33,040 nt of DNA from Chthoniobacterales bacterium (GCA_013694595.1 JACDCC010000148.1:1-33040); one strand, 5' to 3'. Shown: positions 16,211-25,491, counted from the first letter of the stretch. Translations and numbers: made by a program. Notes: generated from the sequence alone by a model not told the origin.

Positions 16211-17310
16211 GCGGAGCACGTGAACCGCAGCGCATCTTGATGACGGCCGACACCGTCGGAGGCGTCTGGACCTACTCGATCGAGCTGATCCGTGCGTTGC
16301 CGCACATTGAATTCGCGCTGGCGACGATGGGCGCTCCGATCACGGCCGAGCAACGCGCCGAAGCTTCGCAGCTACCAAATGTGCAGCTGTTTCCGAGCAG
16401 CTATGCGCTCGAATGGATGGATGATCCATGGCAGGACGTCGATCGCGCCGGCGATTGGCTGCTGGAGATCGCGCGCTCGTTCAATCCCCACGTCGTCCAC
16501 CTGAACGGCTACGCGCATGCAAGCCTCCGGTGGGCGGCGCCCGTGCTCGTTGTCGCGCACTCGGATGTGCTCTCGTGGTGGGCAGCGGTGAAGAAATGCG
16601 AGGCGCCTCGCGGCTACTCCGAATATCGGAAGCGCGTGGCGGAGGGGCTGAACGCTGCAGACGTCGTCGTCGCGCCAACCGCGGCGATGTTGCGCTCGTT
16701 AGGCGAAAATTTCAGCTGGCGCGGTGACGGACGAGTCATTTGGAACGGACGTGATCCACAGCTCTTCTCGTCTGGGATTAAGCGAGACGTCATCTTCTCA
16801 GCCGGTCGGGCCTGGGACGAGGCGAAGAACCTCGCCGCGTTGGAAGCGGCGGCTCCGCAGGTCCGTTGGCCGATCGAAATAGCCGGCGACACCTCGCATC
16901 CGAATGGAGCGGAGCTGCAATTTAAGTACGTGCGTGCCTTGGGAAAGTTGCCGGGCCATCAGCTAGTGGAGCGGCTCGCAACGAGCGCGATTTACGCCCT
17001 GCCGGCGCGTTACGAGCCGTTCGGGCTCTCCGCACTAGAGGCGGCACTCTCCGGTTGCGCGTTGGTCCTCGGTGATGTTCCCTCGCTCCGCGAAGTGTGG
17101 GGCGATGCGGCGCGGTTTGTGGACGCAGATGATCACCATGCGCTGGCGGCAGCGTTGAACGCGCTGATCGACGACGTTGCCGAACGCGACAAGCTCGCGG
17201 ACCGCGCGCAGCGACGGGCAGCCGAGTTTTCGCCGCAGCGAATGGCGGCTGGTTACAACGCTGCGTATTCGGATTGCCTGACGCCGCGCGCCGTGGAGAT
17301 GGTCCCGTGA
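16207..17310 (+). CDS. Family 4 glycosyltransferase
   Basis: This is a 367-residue GT-B enzyme. The N-terminal domain begins RILMTADTVGGVWTYSIELI, the glycine loop of GT4 enzymes. The C-terminal domain has the EX7E motif in ARYEPFGLSALEAALSG, followed by the conserved GDVPSLREVWGDAARFV that binds the donor nucleotide-sugar. It is a retaining transferase moving a hexose from UDP-, GDP- or similar donors in the cytoplasm; donor and acceptor are unknown. It overlaps both neighbours by 4 nt. It is not closely related to the four CgeB-type enzymes that accompany it. Confidence 0.9.
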   Translation: MSGAREPQRILMTADTVGGVWTYSIELIRALPHIEFALATMGAPITAEQRAEASQLPNVQLFPSSYALEWMDDPWQDVDRAGDWLLEIARSFNPHVVHLNGYAHASLRWAAPVLVVAHSDVLSWWAAVKKCEAPRGYSEYRKRVAEGLNAADVVVAPTAAMLRSLGENFSWRGDGRVIWNGRDPQLFSSGIKRDVIFSAGRAWDEAKNLAALEAAAPQVRWPIEIAGDTSHPNGAELQFKYVRALGKLPGHQLVERLATSAIYALPARYEPFGLSALEAALSGCALVLGDVPSLREVWGDAARFVDADDHHALAAALNALIDDVAERDKLADRAQRRAAEFSPQRMAAGYNAAYSDCLTPRAVEMVP

Positions 17311-18398
17311 AGGTCGTTCTCTTCTACCACTCGCTCGTCTCCGATTGGAACCACGGCAACGCGCATTTCCTGCGCGGAGTCGCGACGGAGCTGATCACGC
17401 GGGGCCACGAAGTCACGATCTACGAACCGACGGATTCGTGGAGCCGGGAGAATCTTGTGCAGGAGCATGGCGAATCGCCAATTGCCGAGTTCCATCAGCG
17501 TTACCCAAACCTACGGTCCACGCGTTACCGACTCGAGGAGCTTGACCTGTCCGAGGCGTTGGCCGGCGCAGATCTCGTCATCGTGCACGAGTGGAACGAG
17601 CACGAGCTTGTGCGACGTGTTGGCAAACACCGCAAGGAGCACGGTGGCTATCGCTTGTTCTTTCACGATACGCATCACCGCGCGATCACTTCGCCGGCGC
17701 AGATGCAGGGATACGATCTGTCGAACTACGACGGTGTGCTCGCGTATGGCGAGGGTCTCCGTAAGATCTACGTGCAGCGCGATTGGGCGCGACGCGCCTG
17801 GACGTGGCACGAAGCCGCCGACACGCGGGTGTTTCAGCCGCTCCCGCGCGGTGATTTCGACGGCGACCTCGTGTGGATCGGCAACTGGGGCGACGAGGAG
17901 CGTTCCGCGGAGCTGCAGGAGTTTCTGATCGAGCCAGTGGCAGCGCTGGGACTGAGCGCGAAGGTTTTTGGCGTTCGTTATCCTGACACTGCGCGCGAGC
18001 TGCTGCGCCGAGCCGGGATCGAGTACTCCGGCTGGCTGCCGAACTACCGCGCCCCGGAGCTTTTCGCGCGCTACCGGATGACGGTGCACGTGCCGCGGCG
18101 CCCGTATGTGGAAGCGCTGCCTGGCATTCCGACGATTCGTCCATTCGAGGCGCTCGGGTGTGGCATCCCGTTGATCTGCTCGCCGTGGGATGATGCCGAG
18201 GGTCTGTTCACGCCAGGAAAAGATTTCGTCATCGCGCGCAATGCTGACGAAATGAAGAAGCACATGCGCGCGTTGCTCGAGGACAAACAGATGGCGCGCG
18301 AGCTTTCGGAGCACGGACTCCGCACGATTCAGCAGCGACATACCTGTGCACATCGCGTGGACGAACTGCTCAGCATCTACGAAGAAGTAAACACGTGA
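17307..18398 (+). CDS. CgeB-type glycosyltransferase 1
   Basis: This 363-residue GT-B glycosyltransferase resembles the CgeB (spore-coat glycan) family. The start is the GTG overlapping the previous stop (GTGA), with GGAG about 10 nt before it. It begins KVVLFYHSLVSDWNHGNAHF, a GT-B N-terminal loop shared with three paralogues downstream. A C-terminal Glyco_trans_1_2-like domain has GWLPNYRAPELFARYRM, IPTIRPFEALGCGIPLICSP and LFTPGKDF. The middle LFFHDTHHRAITSP suggests several histidines near the active-site cleft. Donor and acceptor are unknown. Confidence 0.85.
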   Translation: MKVVLFYHSLVSDWNHGNAHFLRGVATELITRGHEVTIYEPTDSWSRENLVQEHGESPIAEFHQRYPNLRSTRYRLEELDLSEALAGADLVIVHEWNEHELVRRVGKHRKEHGGYRLFFHDTHHRAITSPAQMQGYDLSNYDGVLAYGEGLRKIYVQRDWARRAWTWHEAADTRVFQPLPRGDFDGDLVWIGNWGDEERSAELQEFLIEPVAALGLSAKVFGVRYPDTARELLRRAGIEYSGWLPNYRAPELFARYRMTVHVPRRPYVEALPGIPTIRPFEALGCGIPLICSPWDDAEGLFTPGKDFVIARNADEMKKHMRALLEDKQMARELSEHGLRTIQQRHTCAHRVDELLSIYEEVNT

Positions 18399-19468
18399 AC
18401 ATCGCCTTCTTCGCTTCGAGCCTGCTCTCCGCCTATTGGAACGGCGCGGCCACTTACTACCGCGGCATCGTCAAGGCGCTGCATGCGAACGGCCATCGCA
18501 TCACGTTCTACGAGCCAATCGCGTACGATCGCCCGCAGCATCGTGACATTGAGCCGCCGAGCTGGTGTGATGTGGTCGTCTACGAGGGCACGGAAGAAGC
18601 GGCCTGGCGCCAAATCGAAGCAGCCCGCGGTGCGGACATGATCGTAAAGGCGAGCGGCGTCGGCATCTTCGACGAGCTGCTCGAGTCGGCCGTGCTAACG
18701 CTGAAGACGCCGAACAATCTTGTCATCTTCTGGGACGTCGATGCGCCGGCGACCCTCGACCGCATCGAAAGTGATGCCGCGGATGCGTTCCACGCGTGTA
18801 TTCCGCAATACGATTTCATCCTTACCTACGGCGGCGGCTTCCCGGTCGTGCGTGCTTACGAGTCGCACGGTGCGAAGCTGTGTGTGCCGATCTACAACGC
18901 GCTAGATCCGGACACGCACCACCCAGTGCCGCCGAACCCTAAATTTGAGCGAGATCTCGGGCTGCTCGCGAATCGCCTGCCGGACCGTGAACAGCGCGTC
19001 GAACAATTCTTCCTCAGCACGGCCGCGAAACTCCCGAAGCACAAGTTCCTCTTTGGCGGCAACGGCTGGGAGGACAAACCGATGACGCCGAACGTGCGTT
19101 ATCTCGGGCACGTTTACACCGCTGATCACAACGCGTTCAACTGCACCTGCCGCTCGGTGTTGAACATCTGCCGCGAAAGCATGGCCCGATACGGCTTCTC
19201 GCCGCCCACACGCGTGTTTGAAGCAGCGGGCGCAGCTGCTTGCTTGATCACTGATGCCTGGGAAGGCGTGGAGCAATTTTTTAAGCCCGATACTGAGGTC
19301 CTTGTCGCGCACGACGGCGACGAAGTCGCCCATCACGTGCAGAGTTTAACCAGTGAACGCGCACGCGAGATCGGCGACGCAGCGTATCGGCGGGTCCTGG
19401 CAGAGCACACGTATTCGCATCGCGCCAAGCAGGTGGAAGAAGTGCTTCAGGGAGCGACAGCGCGATGA
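18395..19468 (+). CDS. CgeB-type glycosyltransferase 2
   Basis: This 357-residue protein starts at a GTG in a GTGA overlap. The N-terminal loop FFASSLLSAYWNGAATYYRG and FWDVDAPATL are the counterparts of SWGNGHAT and [10 protein letters not shown] in the later paralogues. The C-terminal domain carries RYLGHVYTADHNAFNC, LNICRESMARYGFSPPTRVF and EAAGAAACLITDAWEGVEQF. It keeps the conserved RVFEAAG donor-binding helix. It is probably a cytoplasmic transferase that adds one sugar to a growing glycoside, acting next to its paralogues; specificity cannot be read. It is the most divergent of the group in its middle section. Confidence 0.82.
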   Translation: MNIAFFASSLLSAYWNGAATYYRGIVKALHANGHRITFYEPIAYDRPQHRDIEPPSWCDVVVYEGTEEAAWRQIEAARGADMIVKASGVGIFDELLESAVLTLKTPNNLVIFWDVDAPATLDRIESDAADAFHACIPQYDFILTYGGGFPVVRAYESHGAKLCVPIYNALDPDTHHPVPPNPKFERDLGLLANRLPDREQRVEQFFLSTAAKLPKHKFLFGGNGWEDKPMTPNVRYLGHVYTADHNAFNCTCRSVLNICRESMARYGFSPPTRVFEAAGAAACLITDAWEGVEQFFKPDTEVLVAHDGDEVAHHVQSLTSERAREIGDAAYRRVLAEHTYSHRAKQVEEVLQGATAR

Positions 19469-20565
19469 GGATCGTCATCCTCGGCCTGTCGATCACCTCT
19501 TCGTGGGGTAACGGCCACGCGACCACTTACCGCGCGTTGGTGCGTGAGCTTACCGCGACAGGGCACGATGTTTTGTTCCTGGAACGCGATCAGCCGTGGT
19601 ATGCGGAGAACCGCGATCTGCCGCAGCCGCCTTTTGGTGAAACGCAGCTCTACAAGAGCCTCACGCAGTTAAAGCGCCACTTCGCCAACGAGGTGCGGGA
19701 TGCGGACTGCGTGATCGTCGGCTCGTATGTGCCGGACGGCATCGCCGTGGGGGAGTGGGTGACGGCTCACGCGCACGGTGTCACGGCGTTTTACGACATC
19801 GACACTCCGGTTACACTGAGCGCCCTCGAGTGCGGCGACTGCGAATATCTCTCTGCTGAGTTGATCGCGCGTTACTCGCTGTATCTCTCATTCACCGGTG
19901 GCCCGACGCTCCGCAAGCTGGAGCGAGAATACGGGTCGCCCAAGGCTCGTGCGCTCTATTGCTCGGTTGATCCGGAGCTCTACTTTGCAGAACTCGTTCC
20001 ACCAAAGTGGGTGCTCGGTTATCTCGGCACCTACAGCGATGACCGCCAACCGACCGTCGATCGGCTGCTCCTCCAGCCTGCGGCGAAACTGCCGACGCAA
20101 CGCTTCGTTGTCGCCGGCCCGCAGTATCCGGATTCTATTCCGTGGCCGAAGAATGTGGAGCACATCACGCACCTGGAGCCCAAGAAACACCGGGCCTTTT
20201 ACAACGCGCAACGCTTCACGTTGAATGTCACTCGCGCCGACATGATTCGAGCCGGATTTTCGCCGAGCGTGCGGCTGTTCGAAGCAGCCGCCTGCGGCAC
20301 GCCGATCGTCAGCGATGAGTGGCCCGGTTTGAGCGAATTCTTCACGCCGGGCGAGGAGATTCTCATTGCTAGATCAACCGAAGATATGCTGGAGATTCTG
20401 CGTGAGATGTCAGACAGTGACGCTCGCGCGGTCGGTGAGCGTGCGCGCGAGCGAGTGCTCGCCGCGCATACTGCCGCGCACCGCGCCGCCGAGCTGGAGG
20501 GCTTCATCGAGGAGTGCCGGCATCAGTACGCGGAAAACGGCAGCGTTTGTGTGACAAAGGAGTGA
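19465..20565 (+). CDS. CgeB-type glycosyltransferase 3
   Basis: This 366-residue protein has an ATG overlapping the previous stop (ATGA). It begins [20 protein letters not shown] and contains [35 protein letters not shown] and [18 protein letters not shown]. The C-terminal donor site is [20 protein letters not shown] with [16 protein letters not shown]. It is clearly a paralogue of the gene at 21751, with the same block order and near-identical motifs. Its last codons carry the AAGGAG ribosome binding site of the inositol-phosphate synthase gene. It is predicted to transfer a sugar in the cytoplasm. Confidence 0.87.
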   Translation: MRIVILGLSITSSWGNGHATTYRALVRELTATGHDVLFLERDQPWYAENRDLPQPPFGETQLYKSLTQLKRHFANEVRDADCVIVGSYVPDGIAVGEWVTAHAHGVTAFYDIDTPVTLSALECGDCEYLSAELIARYSLYLSFTGGPTLRKLEREYGSPKARALYCSVDPELYFAELVPPKWVLGYLGTYSDDRQPTVDRLLLQPAAKLPTQRFVVAGPQYPDSIPWPKNVEHITHLEPKKHRAFYNAQRFTLNVTRADMIRAGFSPSVRLFEAAACGTPIVSDEWPGLSEFFTPGEEILIARSTEDMLEILREMSDSDARAVGERARERVLAAHTAAHRAAELEGFIEECRHQYAENGSVCVTKE

Positions 20566-20569
20566 CAAC

Positions 20570-21754
20570 ATGAAAGACAAAATCCGCGTTGGAATCATTG
20601 GAGTGGGCAACTGCGCTTCCTCGCTCGTGCAAGGCATCGAGTTCTACCGCAATGCGAACCCTGACGAGTTCGTGCCGGGCTTGATGCATGTCGAACTCGG
20701 CGGCTATCACATCCGCGACATCGAGTTCAGTGCGGCTTTCGACATCGCGGCCACAAAGGTGGGGCGCGATCTCGGCGAAGCGATTTTCGCGGAGCCGAAC
20801 AACACCATTAAGTTCGCCGACTTGCCGAAGCTGGATGTGAAGGTGCACCGCGGCATGACGCACGACGGCTTGGGGAAGTACCTTAAGAAGGTCGTAAAAA
20901 AGTCGCCGGCTTCTACCGACGACATTGTCGGTATTCTGAAAAAGACGAAGACGGATGTGGTTGTCTCGTACCTGCCGGTGGGCTCCGAGATGGCTACGAA
21001 GTGGTATGTCGAGCAGATCCTGGATGCCGGCTGCGGCTTCATTAACTGCGTGCCCGTGTTCATTGCTTCGCAGCCTTACTGGCAGCGGCGCTTCGAGGAG
21101 CGGAAGCTTCCGATCATCGGCGACGACATCAAGTCGCAGGTCGGTGCAACGATTTCGCATCGCGTGATGACGAATCTGTTCCGCGAGCGGGGCGTCCGTC
21201 TGGATCGTACTTATCAACTGAACTTCGGCGGCAACACCGACTTCTTGAACATGCTCGAGCGCGAGCGGCTTGAGTCGAAGAAGATTTCCAAAACCCAAGC
21301 CGTCACCAGCCAGCTCGGCCACGCGATGCCCGCGAAGGATGTGCATGTCGGACCGAGCGATTACGTGCCGTGGCTGACTGATCGGAAGTGGTGCTACATT
21401 CGGATGGAAGGCACGACATTCGGCAACGTGCCGCTAAACTGCGAGATGAAGCTCGAGGTGTGGGATTCGCCGAACTCCGCGGGCGTCGTGATCGACGCGA
21501 TCCGGTGCGCCAAACTCGCGCTCGACCGCGGCCTCTCCGGTTCGCTTGTCGCGCCATCGAGCTACTTCATGAAATCGCCGCCGGTGCAGTTCACCGACGA
21601 CGAAGCGCGCACGAAAACCGAGGAATTCATCAAAGGCGATGACTCAGTCGTGTTACCCGGCCCGCTGAAACGCACGAGCAACGGCAACGGCAGCGGCAAC
21701 GGCCAGCGCAAAGCAGCGAAGAAGACGAAGAACGGCACCAAGTCGAAACGATGA
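20570..21754 (+). CDS. ino1: myo-Inositol-1(3)-phosphate synthase
   Basis: This 394-residue enzyme converts glucose 6-phosphate to inositol phosphate with bound NAD, the only de novo route to inositol. Family motifs are [16 protein letters not shown] at 7-22 (NAD binding), [58 protein letters not shown] and [12 protein letters not shown] with the conserved lysines. The length fits the short actinobacterial/archaeal form rather than the eukaryotic form of about 510 residues. The last 25 residues are a low-complexity N/G/K tail (about 369-394) that looks disordered. AAGGAG at 20557-20562 is an excellent ribosome binding site 7 nt from the ATG. The gene sits between two paralogous glycosyltransferases, so inositol is probably a building block of the product. 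Confidence 0.93.
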   Translation: MKDKIRVGIIGVGNCASSLVQGIEFYRNANPDEFVPGLMHVELGGYHIRDIEFSAAFDIAATKVGRDLGEAIFAEPNNTIKFADLPKLDVKVHRGMTHDGLGKYLKKVVKKSPASTDDIVGILKKTKTDVVVSYLPVGSEMATKWYVEQILDAGCGFINCVPVFIASQPYWQRRFEERKLPIIGDDIKSQVGATISHRVMTNLFRERGVRLDRTYQLNFGGNTDFLNMLERERLESKKISKTQAVTSQLGHAMPAKDVHVGPSDYVPWLTDRKWCYIRMEGTTFGNVPLNCEMKLEVWDSPNSAGVVIDAIRCAKLALDRGLSGSLVAPSSYFMKSPPVQFTDDEARTKTEEFIKGDDSVVLPGPLKRTSNGNGSGNGQRKAAKKTKNGTKSKR

Positions 21755-22833
21755 AGCTCGTTGTCTTCGGCCTCACGATTAGTTCGTCGTGGGGCAATGG
21801 ACACGCGACTTTGTTGCGGGCGCTGTTTCGGCAGCTGATCGCCCGCGGCTACTACATCATTTTCTTCGAGCACGATGTTCCGTACTACGCGGCGCATCGC
21901 GATTTGCATGAGCTGCCCGGCGGCAAGCTTGTTTTCTACAGCTCGTGGGAAGAAGCGATCAGCACGGCGCGGCATGAGCTCTCCGATGCCGACGCCGCAA
22001 TGGTCACTTCTTATTGTCCCGACGGCATCGCGGCTTCGGAACTAATCGGCGCGTCTTCTGCGCTCCGCGTGTTCTACGACATGGACACTCCTGTCACGTT
22101 GTCGAAGCTACGCGCGGGCGAGCCGCTGACGTATATTGATTCACGCGGGCTCGGCGAATTCGATCTCGTCTTGAGTTTTACTGGCGGAGGCGCGCTCACG
22201 GCGCTGCAGGAAGAACTCGGAGCGCGCAAAGTGGCTCCGCTCTACGGCAGCGTGGATCTGGATCTTTATCATCCCGTCGCTGCGCAGGAGCAGTATCGGG
22301 CCGCGTTCTCTTACCTCGGCACGTACGCCGCCGATCGTCAGCCGGCGCTTGAGCGCCTGTTCATCGAACCAGCGCGTCGGTTGCCGGAACAACGCTTCGC
22401 GATTGGCGGCGCGCAGTACCCGGCCGAGTTCCCGTGGGCGCCGAACATCTTCTTCCAACGCCACCTCGCGCCGGCAGAGCACGCTGCGTTTTTCTGCTCC
22501 TCGCGCCTGACGCTGAATGTGACGCGCGACACGATGCGATCGATGGGGTGGTGCCCGTCCGGGCGGTTATTCGAGGCGTCAGCGTGTGGTGTGCCGATGG
22601 TGAGCGACACGTGGGACGGACTCGACGAGTTCTTTACGCCCGGGGACGAGATCCTGACCGCGCAAACCACCGACGACGCACTGAACGCCCTGCAACTAAG
22701 CAATGCGGAGCTTTCGAGGATCGCAGCTGCAGCGAGAGAACGAACACTGACCGAACACACCGCGCAGCGGCGTTCCGAACAGCTCGAGGAGTTCTTCGTC
22801 ACCGCTCGCCAATCGGAGGCTGTAGCCGCCTGA
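21751..22833 (+). CDS. CgeB-type glycosyltransferase 4
   Basis: This 360-residue paralogue of the gene at 19465 begins [19 protein letters not shown], with [84 protein letters not shown] and [18 protein letters not shown]. The two differ enough to have distinct substrates. The start overlaps the inositol synthase stop (ATGA). The duplication probably arose locally, with the synthase gene now between the copies. It is a likely retaining GT-B enzyme acting in the cytoplasm. Confidence 0.87.
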   Translation: MKLVVFGLTISSSWGNGHATLLRALFRQLIARGYYIIFFEHDVPYYAAHRDLHELPGGKLVFYSSWEEAISTARHELSDADAAMVTSYCPDGIAASELIGASSALRVFYDMDTPVTLSKLRAGEPLTYIDSRGLGEFDLVLSFTGGGALTALQEELGARKVAPLYGSVDLDLYHPVAAQEQYRAAFSYLGTYAADRQPALERLFIEPARRLPEQRFAIGGAQYPAEFPWAPNIFFQRHLAPAEHAAFFCSSRLTLNVTRDTMRSMGWCPSGRLFEASACGVPMVSDTWDGLDEFFTPGDEILTAQTTDDALNALQLSNAELSRIAAAARERTLTEHTAQRRSEQLEEFFVTARQSEAVAA

Positions 22834-23579
22834 TGTTAGGAATTATCCCAGCCGCCGGCGCGGGCACACGGATTCAGCCGCTGGCCTTCTCAAAGGAATT
22901 GCTGCCGGTGGGTGGCAGGCTCGACGGCGATATCGAGCGTCCGCGCGCCGTGAGCGAGTATCTCGTTGAGCGCCTAGCGATTGCTGGCGCGACGAAGATC
23001 TGCTTCGTCATTTCCGCCGGTAAATCCGACATCCTCGAGTACTACGGCGGCGGCAAGGTGAACTCGACGAGCTTCATCTTCGTGGTGCAGCCCCAGCCCG
23101 CCGGCTTGTGCGACGCCATTTTCCACGCAGCTCCGGTTGTCGCCCCTGGCGAGACAGTTGCGATCGGATTGCCGGATACCATTTGGTTTCCGGAGAATGG
23201 ATTGTCTGCGCTGCCGGACCATGAGCTTTCGTTTCTGTTGTTTCCGGTCGAGCAGCCGCAATTCTTCGATGCTGTCGTGACGGATGAAAACGGACGCGTC
23301 GAAGAAATCCAGGTGAAACAGACCGACGCCCAGTCGCACTGGGTTTGGGGCGCATTCAAGATGCCGGGGTCGGTCTTTCATGACCTGCACCGCCTGTGGC
23401 TGGAGCGCCAGCAACGCGACGAGTACTTCGGCACGCTCGTGAATGCCTGGATCGCGAAAGGCGGCAGCGCGTCGGGAATTCGCGCTGGTGAGTCGTATGT
23501 CGATGTCGGAACGCTCGAAGGTTATCGCGCAGCGATCCGGCTGCTGAACGAGCGCCGCGAACACGAGGCGATCCCGTAA
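22833..23579 (+). CDS. Sugar-phosphate nucleotidyltransferase (RmlA/GalU-like)
   Basis: This 248-residue enzyme makes an NDP-sugar from a sugar 1-phosphate and an NTP. The signature GIIPAAGAGTRIQPLAFSKE spans 3-22, with the GAGTR phosphate loop and a conserved lysine at 21, followed by LLPVGG. Further motifs are EYLVERLAIAGATKICFVIS, QPQPAGLCDAIFHAAP, IGLPDTIWFPEN (the metal-binding GLPD replaces the usual GD), and ESYVDVGTLEGYRAA near the end. The start is the ATG of a TGATG overlap; GGAGG lies some 16 nt upstream. It probably supplies the activated sugar for the glycosyltransferases and epimerases of this operon. Uridylyl-, thymidylyl- or cytidylyltransfer are all possible; a CDP-sugar would suit the tyvelose-epimerase-like partner. 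Confidence 0.88.
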   Translation: MLGIIPAAGAGTRIQPLAFSKELLPVGGRLDGDIERPRAVSEYLVERLAIAGATKICFVISAGKSDILEYYGGGKVNSTSFIFVVQPQPAGLCDAIFHAAPVVAPGETVAIGLPDTIWFPENGLSALPDHELSFLLFPVEQPQFFDAVVTDENGRVEEIQVKQTDAQSHWVWGAFKMPGSVFHDLHRLWLERQQRDEYFGTLVNAWIAKGGSASGIRAGESYVDVGTLEGYRAAIRLLNERREHEAIP

Positions 23580-23581
23580 GC

Positions 23582-24367
23582 ATGGACACAGTAACCGCGA
23601 TGAGTCCCGCTGAGACGCAGGAGCGGATCGATGAGTTTGGTGCGTGGTTCCAGAACCTGGAGCTGAACGGCGTGCAAACGGCGCCGCAGCATTTTCTCGG
23701 TGATTATCCTGCGGTGAAGTTCGCCGGCTTCGCACATGCGTTGCCTGACGACCTGACGGGCAAGAGCGTGCTCGATATTGGCTGCAACGCGGGCTTTTAC
23801 TCGCTGGAGATGAAACGGCGGGGCGCCTCCCGTGTGCTGGGCGTGGACTTCGATGAACGCTATCTGGCGCAGGCTCGGTTCGCGGCTGAAGTGCACGGCG
23901 TCGACATCGAATTCCGGCAACTGTCGGTCTACGACGTCGGCACGCTCGGCGAGAAGTTCGACCTCGTGATCTTCATGGGCGTGCTCTACCACCTGCGCCA
24001 TCCGCTGCTCGCGCTCGATCTCATTCGCGAGCACGTCGCGAAGGATCTGATGCTGTTTCAATCGATGCAGCGCGGCAGCGAAGACGCGATGCAGGTCGAA
24101 GCGGACTATGACTTCTGGCAGACGGAGATGTTCGCGCGGCCCGACTTCCCGGTGATGTATTTCATCGAGCATAAATACGCCGGCGATCCGACAAACTGGT
24201 GGATCCCGAATCGCGCGTGCACGGAAGCAATGCTGCGGAGTTCCGGGTTCGATATCATCGCGCATCCTGAAAATGAGGTTTTCGTCTGCAAAGTTCGCGC
24301 GGCCGACAACGAGAGCGACCTCACGCGTGCGACCCGCCAGGCGAAGGAATCGCTCCGCGCTTCGTGA
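23582..24367 (+). CDS. SAM-dependent methyltransferase (TIGR04290/Rta_06860-like)
   Basis: This 261-residue methyltransferase has WFQNLELNGVQTAPQHFLGD at 22-41, motif I VLDIGCNAGFYSLEMKRRGA at 63-82, VLGVDFDERYL at 85-95, and FDLVIFMGVLYHLRHPLLAL. The C-terminal part contains MYFIEHKYAGDPTNWWIPNR. The general fold resembles CmoB-type enzymes. From memory this matches the family named TIGR04290, which tends to sit in glycan clusters such as this one; I could not verify that. It would methylate a sugar or inositol hydroxyl (inference). It starts 2 nt after the previous stop. It is followed by the only sizeable gap within the operon, which holds a palindromic repeat. Confidence 0.85.
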   Translation: MDTVTAMSPAETQERIDEFGAWFQNLELNGVQTAPQHFLGDYPAVKFAGFAHALPDDLTGKSVLDIGCNAGFYSLEMKRRGASRVLGVDFDERYLAQARFAAEVHGVDIEFRQLSVYDVGTLGEKFDLVIFMGVLYHLRHPLLALDLIREHVAKDLMLFQSMQRGSEDAMQVEADYDFWQTEMFARPDFPVMYFIEHKYAGDPTNWWIPNRACTEAMLRSSGFDIIAHPENEVFVCKVRAADNESDLTRATRQAKESLRAS

Positions 24368-24395
24368 TGCTTATGGCGCTCGGCCCACTGCACTC

Positions 24396-24490
24396 TGTCA
24401 TTCCGAGCGAAGCCGACGAATCCGGTGGACTCTCCTTGACGGTTCCGCCACGGGGTTCCTCCACTGCGCTTCGCTCCGGTCGAAATGACA
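24396..24490. repeat. Palindromic repeat inside the operon (GTCATTCCGAG family)
   Basis: This 95-bp element is bounded by TGTCATT (24396-24402) and AATGACA (24484-24490), with imperfect inverted arms containing CCGAGCGAAGC and GCGCTTCGCTCCGG. A related element lies at 30574-30665. It contains no coding capacity. It lies between the methyltransferase and barrel genes and could be a transcript-processing or attenuation point, or just a neutral insertion. Confidence 0.65.
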
Positions 24491-24523
24491 GCGGAGTTGC
24501 GCACGAGGAGAACGGGGGGCGAA

Positions 24524-25435
24524 ATGGTTGAAGCGGTCATGCTCTGGAACGAGCCGAACAACAAGTCGCACTGGGACAATGCGCTCGACCCGGAGTGGCG
24601 GCAGTTCGGCGAGATGGTGAATCTCGCCGCGCGAGCGATTGCGGCGGAGAACGATACTGTCCTGCGCGTGCTCGGTGGGATGTCGCCGATCGACGCCGGC
24701 TGGATCAAACGCATGGAGGAATTCGGCGTGTTGGAGACGCTTGATGCCGTGGCGGTGCACGGCTTCCCGCTCGACTGGAACAACTGGATGCTCGACGAAT
24801 GGCCGAACTGGCTCCGTGAGATCCAGGCCGTCACGGATTTGCCCGTCTGGGTTTCCGAAGTCGGGATCTCGACTTTCGGCGCGGAGGAAGTGCAGGAGTT
24901 CGGCTTACGTCGAACGGCCGAGCTGCTGATCGGGCGTGCGCCGCGCATTCATTGGTATTCGCTTTACGATTTACCAGCCGCCTGGCCCGCGACCACGCGT
25001 CACAAGGAGGCGGAGGGTTCCTCCTATTACCGCCACTTCCACATGGGCCTGCTGCGTGAGGATGGCACGCCGAAGAAAGCGCTGCAGCATTTCAGCGAGT
25101 TCACTCCGGAGCTCGGGATTTGTCAGTGGTTCCACTTTGAAGATCATCGGCTCGACGACGCGGTCAGATGGCTGCGCGAGCTCGGGGTGAAACATCTGCG
25201 CACCGGCTTGAGCTGGGCGGATAGCTTTCGACCGAACGCTGACGCCTGGTTCGACCGGCAGATGGCGGCGCTGGAGGAGTTTGATGTCACGATCACCTAC
25301 TGTTTCACGCCGGAGCACCGAGGGATTGCGCCGCACCACACGAGTCCGCCGTTGGTGAACGAGGAGTACGCGGAATTCTGTGCGCGGATGACGCGTCGTT
25401 ACGTTCCGCAGCGTTCTGTCGCTACTTCGACGTAG
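24524..25435 (+). CDS. Glycosidase-like TIM barrel with swapped halves (circular permutation)
   Basis: This 303-residue protein starts at the ATG at 24524, preceded by GGGGGG; an ATG at 24485 lies inside the palindromic repeat and is less likely. The first half carries the later strands of a GH39-like barrel: beta-4 MLWNEPNN with acid/base E10, VHGFPLDWNNW at 78-88, nucleophile motif VWVSEVG with E112, and IHWYSLYDL at 142-150. The second half carries the early strands: VKHLRTGLSWADS at 222-234 and FTPEHRGIAPHHTSPP at 261-276. In the fusion protein at 13185 the same motifs come in the opposite order. Both catalytic glutamates are present, so it may be an active glycosidase or transglycosidase. 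There is no signal peptide, so it acts in the cytoplasm. Confidence 0.8.
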   Translation: MVEAVMLWNEPNNKSHWDNALDPEWRQFGEMVNLAARAIAAENDTVLRVLGGMSPIDAGWIKRMEEFGVLETLDAVAVHGFPLDWNNWMLDEWPNWLREIQAVTDLPVWVSEVGISTFGAEEVQEFGLRRTAELLIGRAPRIHWYSLYDLPAAWPATTRHKEAEGSSYYRHFHMGLLREDGTPKKALQHFSEFTPELGICQWFHFEDHRLDDAVRWLRELGVKHLRTGLSWADSFRPNADAWFDRQMAALEEFDVTITYCFTPEHRGIAPHHTSPPLVNEEYAEFCARMTRRYVPQRSVATST

Positions 25436-25491
25436 CAGGCCAGGCGCAGACAGCCGCGCGGTGCAGAGTGGCGCAAGCGCGGCAGGAGTTC

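Noticed and set aside
22434-22832. Longer start for the nucleotidyltransferase
   Set aside because: The upstream part is out of frame with the CgeB gene and arginine/alanine-rich; the family motif begins right at the ATG at 22833.
24396-24490. Insertion sequence inside the operon
   Set aside because: No transposase, no target duplication that I could see, and under 100 bases long; a palindromic repeat is the better description.
24485-24523. Upstream ATG for the permuted barrel protein
   Set aside because: It falls in the end of the palindromic repeat and the added residues (rich in R, T, G) do not resemble protein of this family; the ATG at 24524 has a G-rich ribosome binding site.
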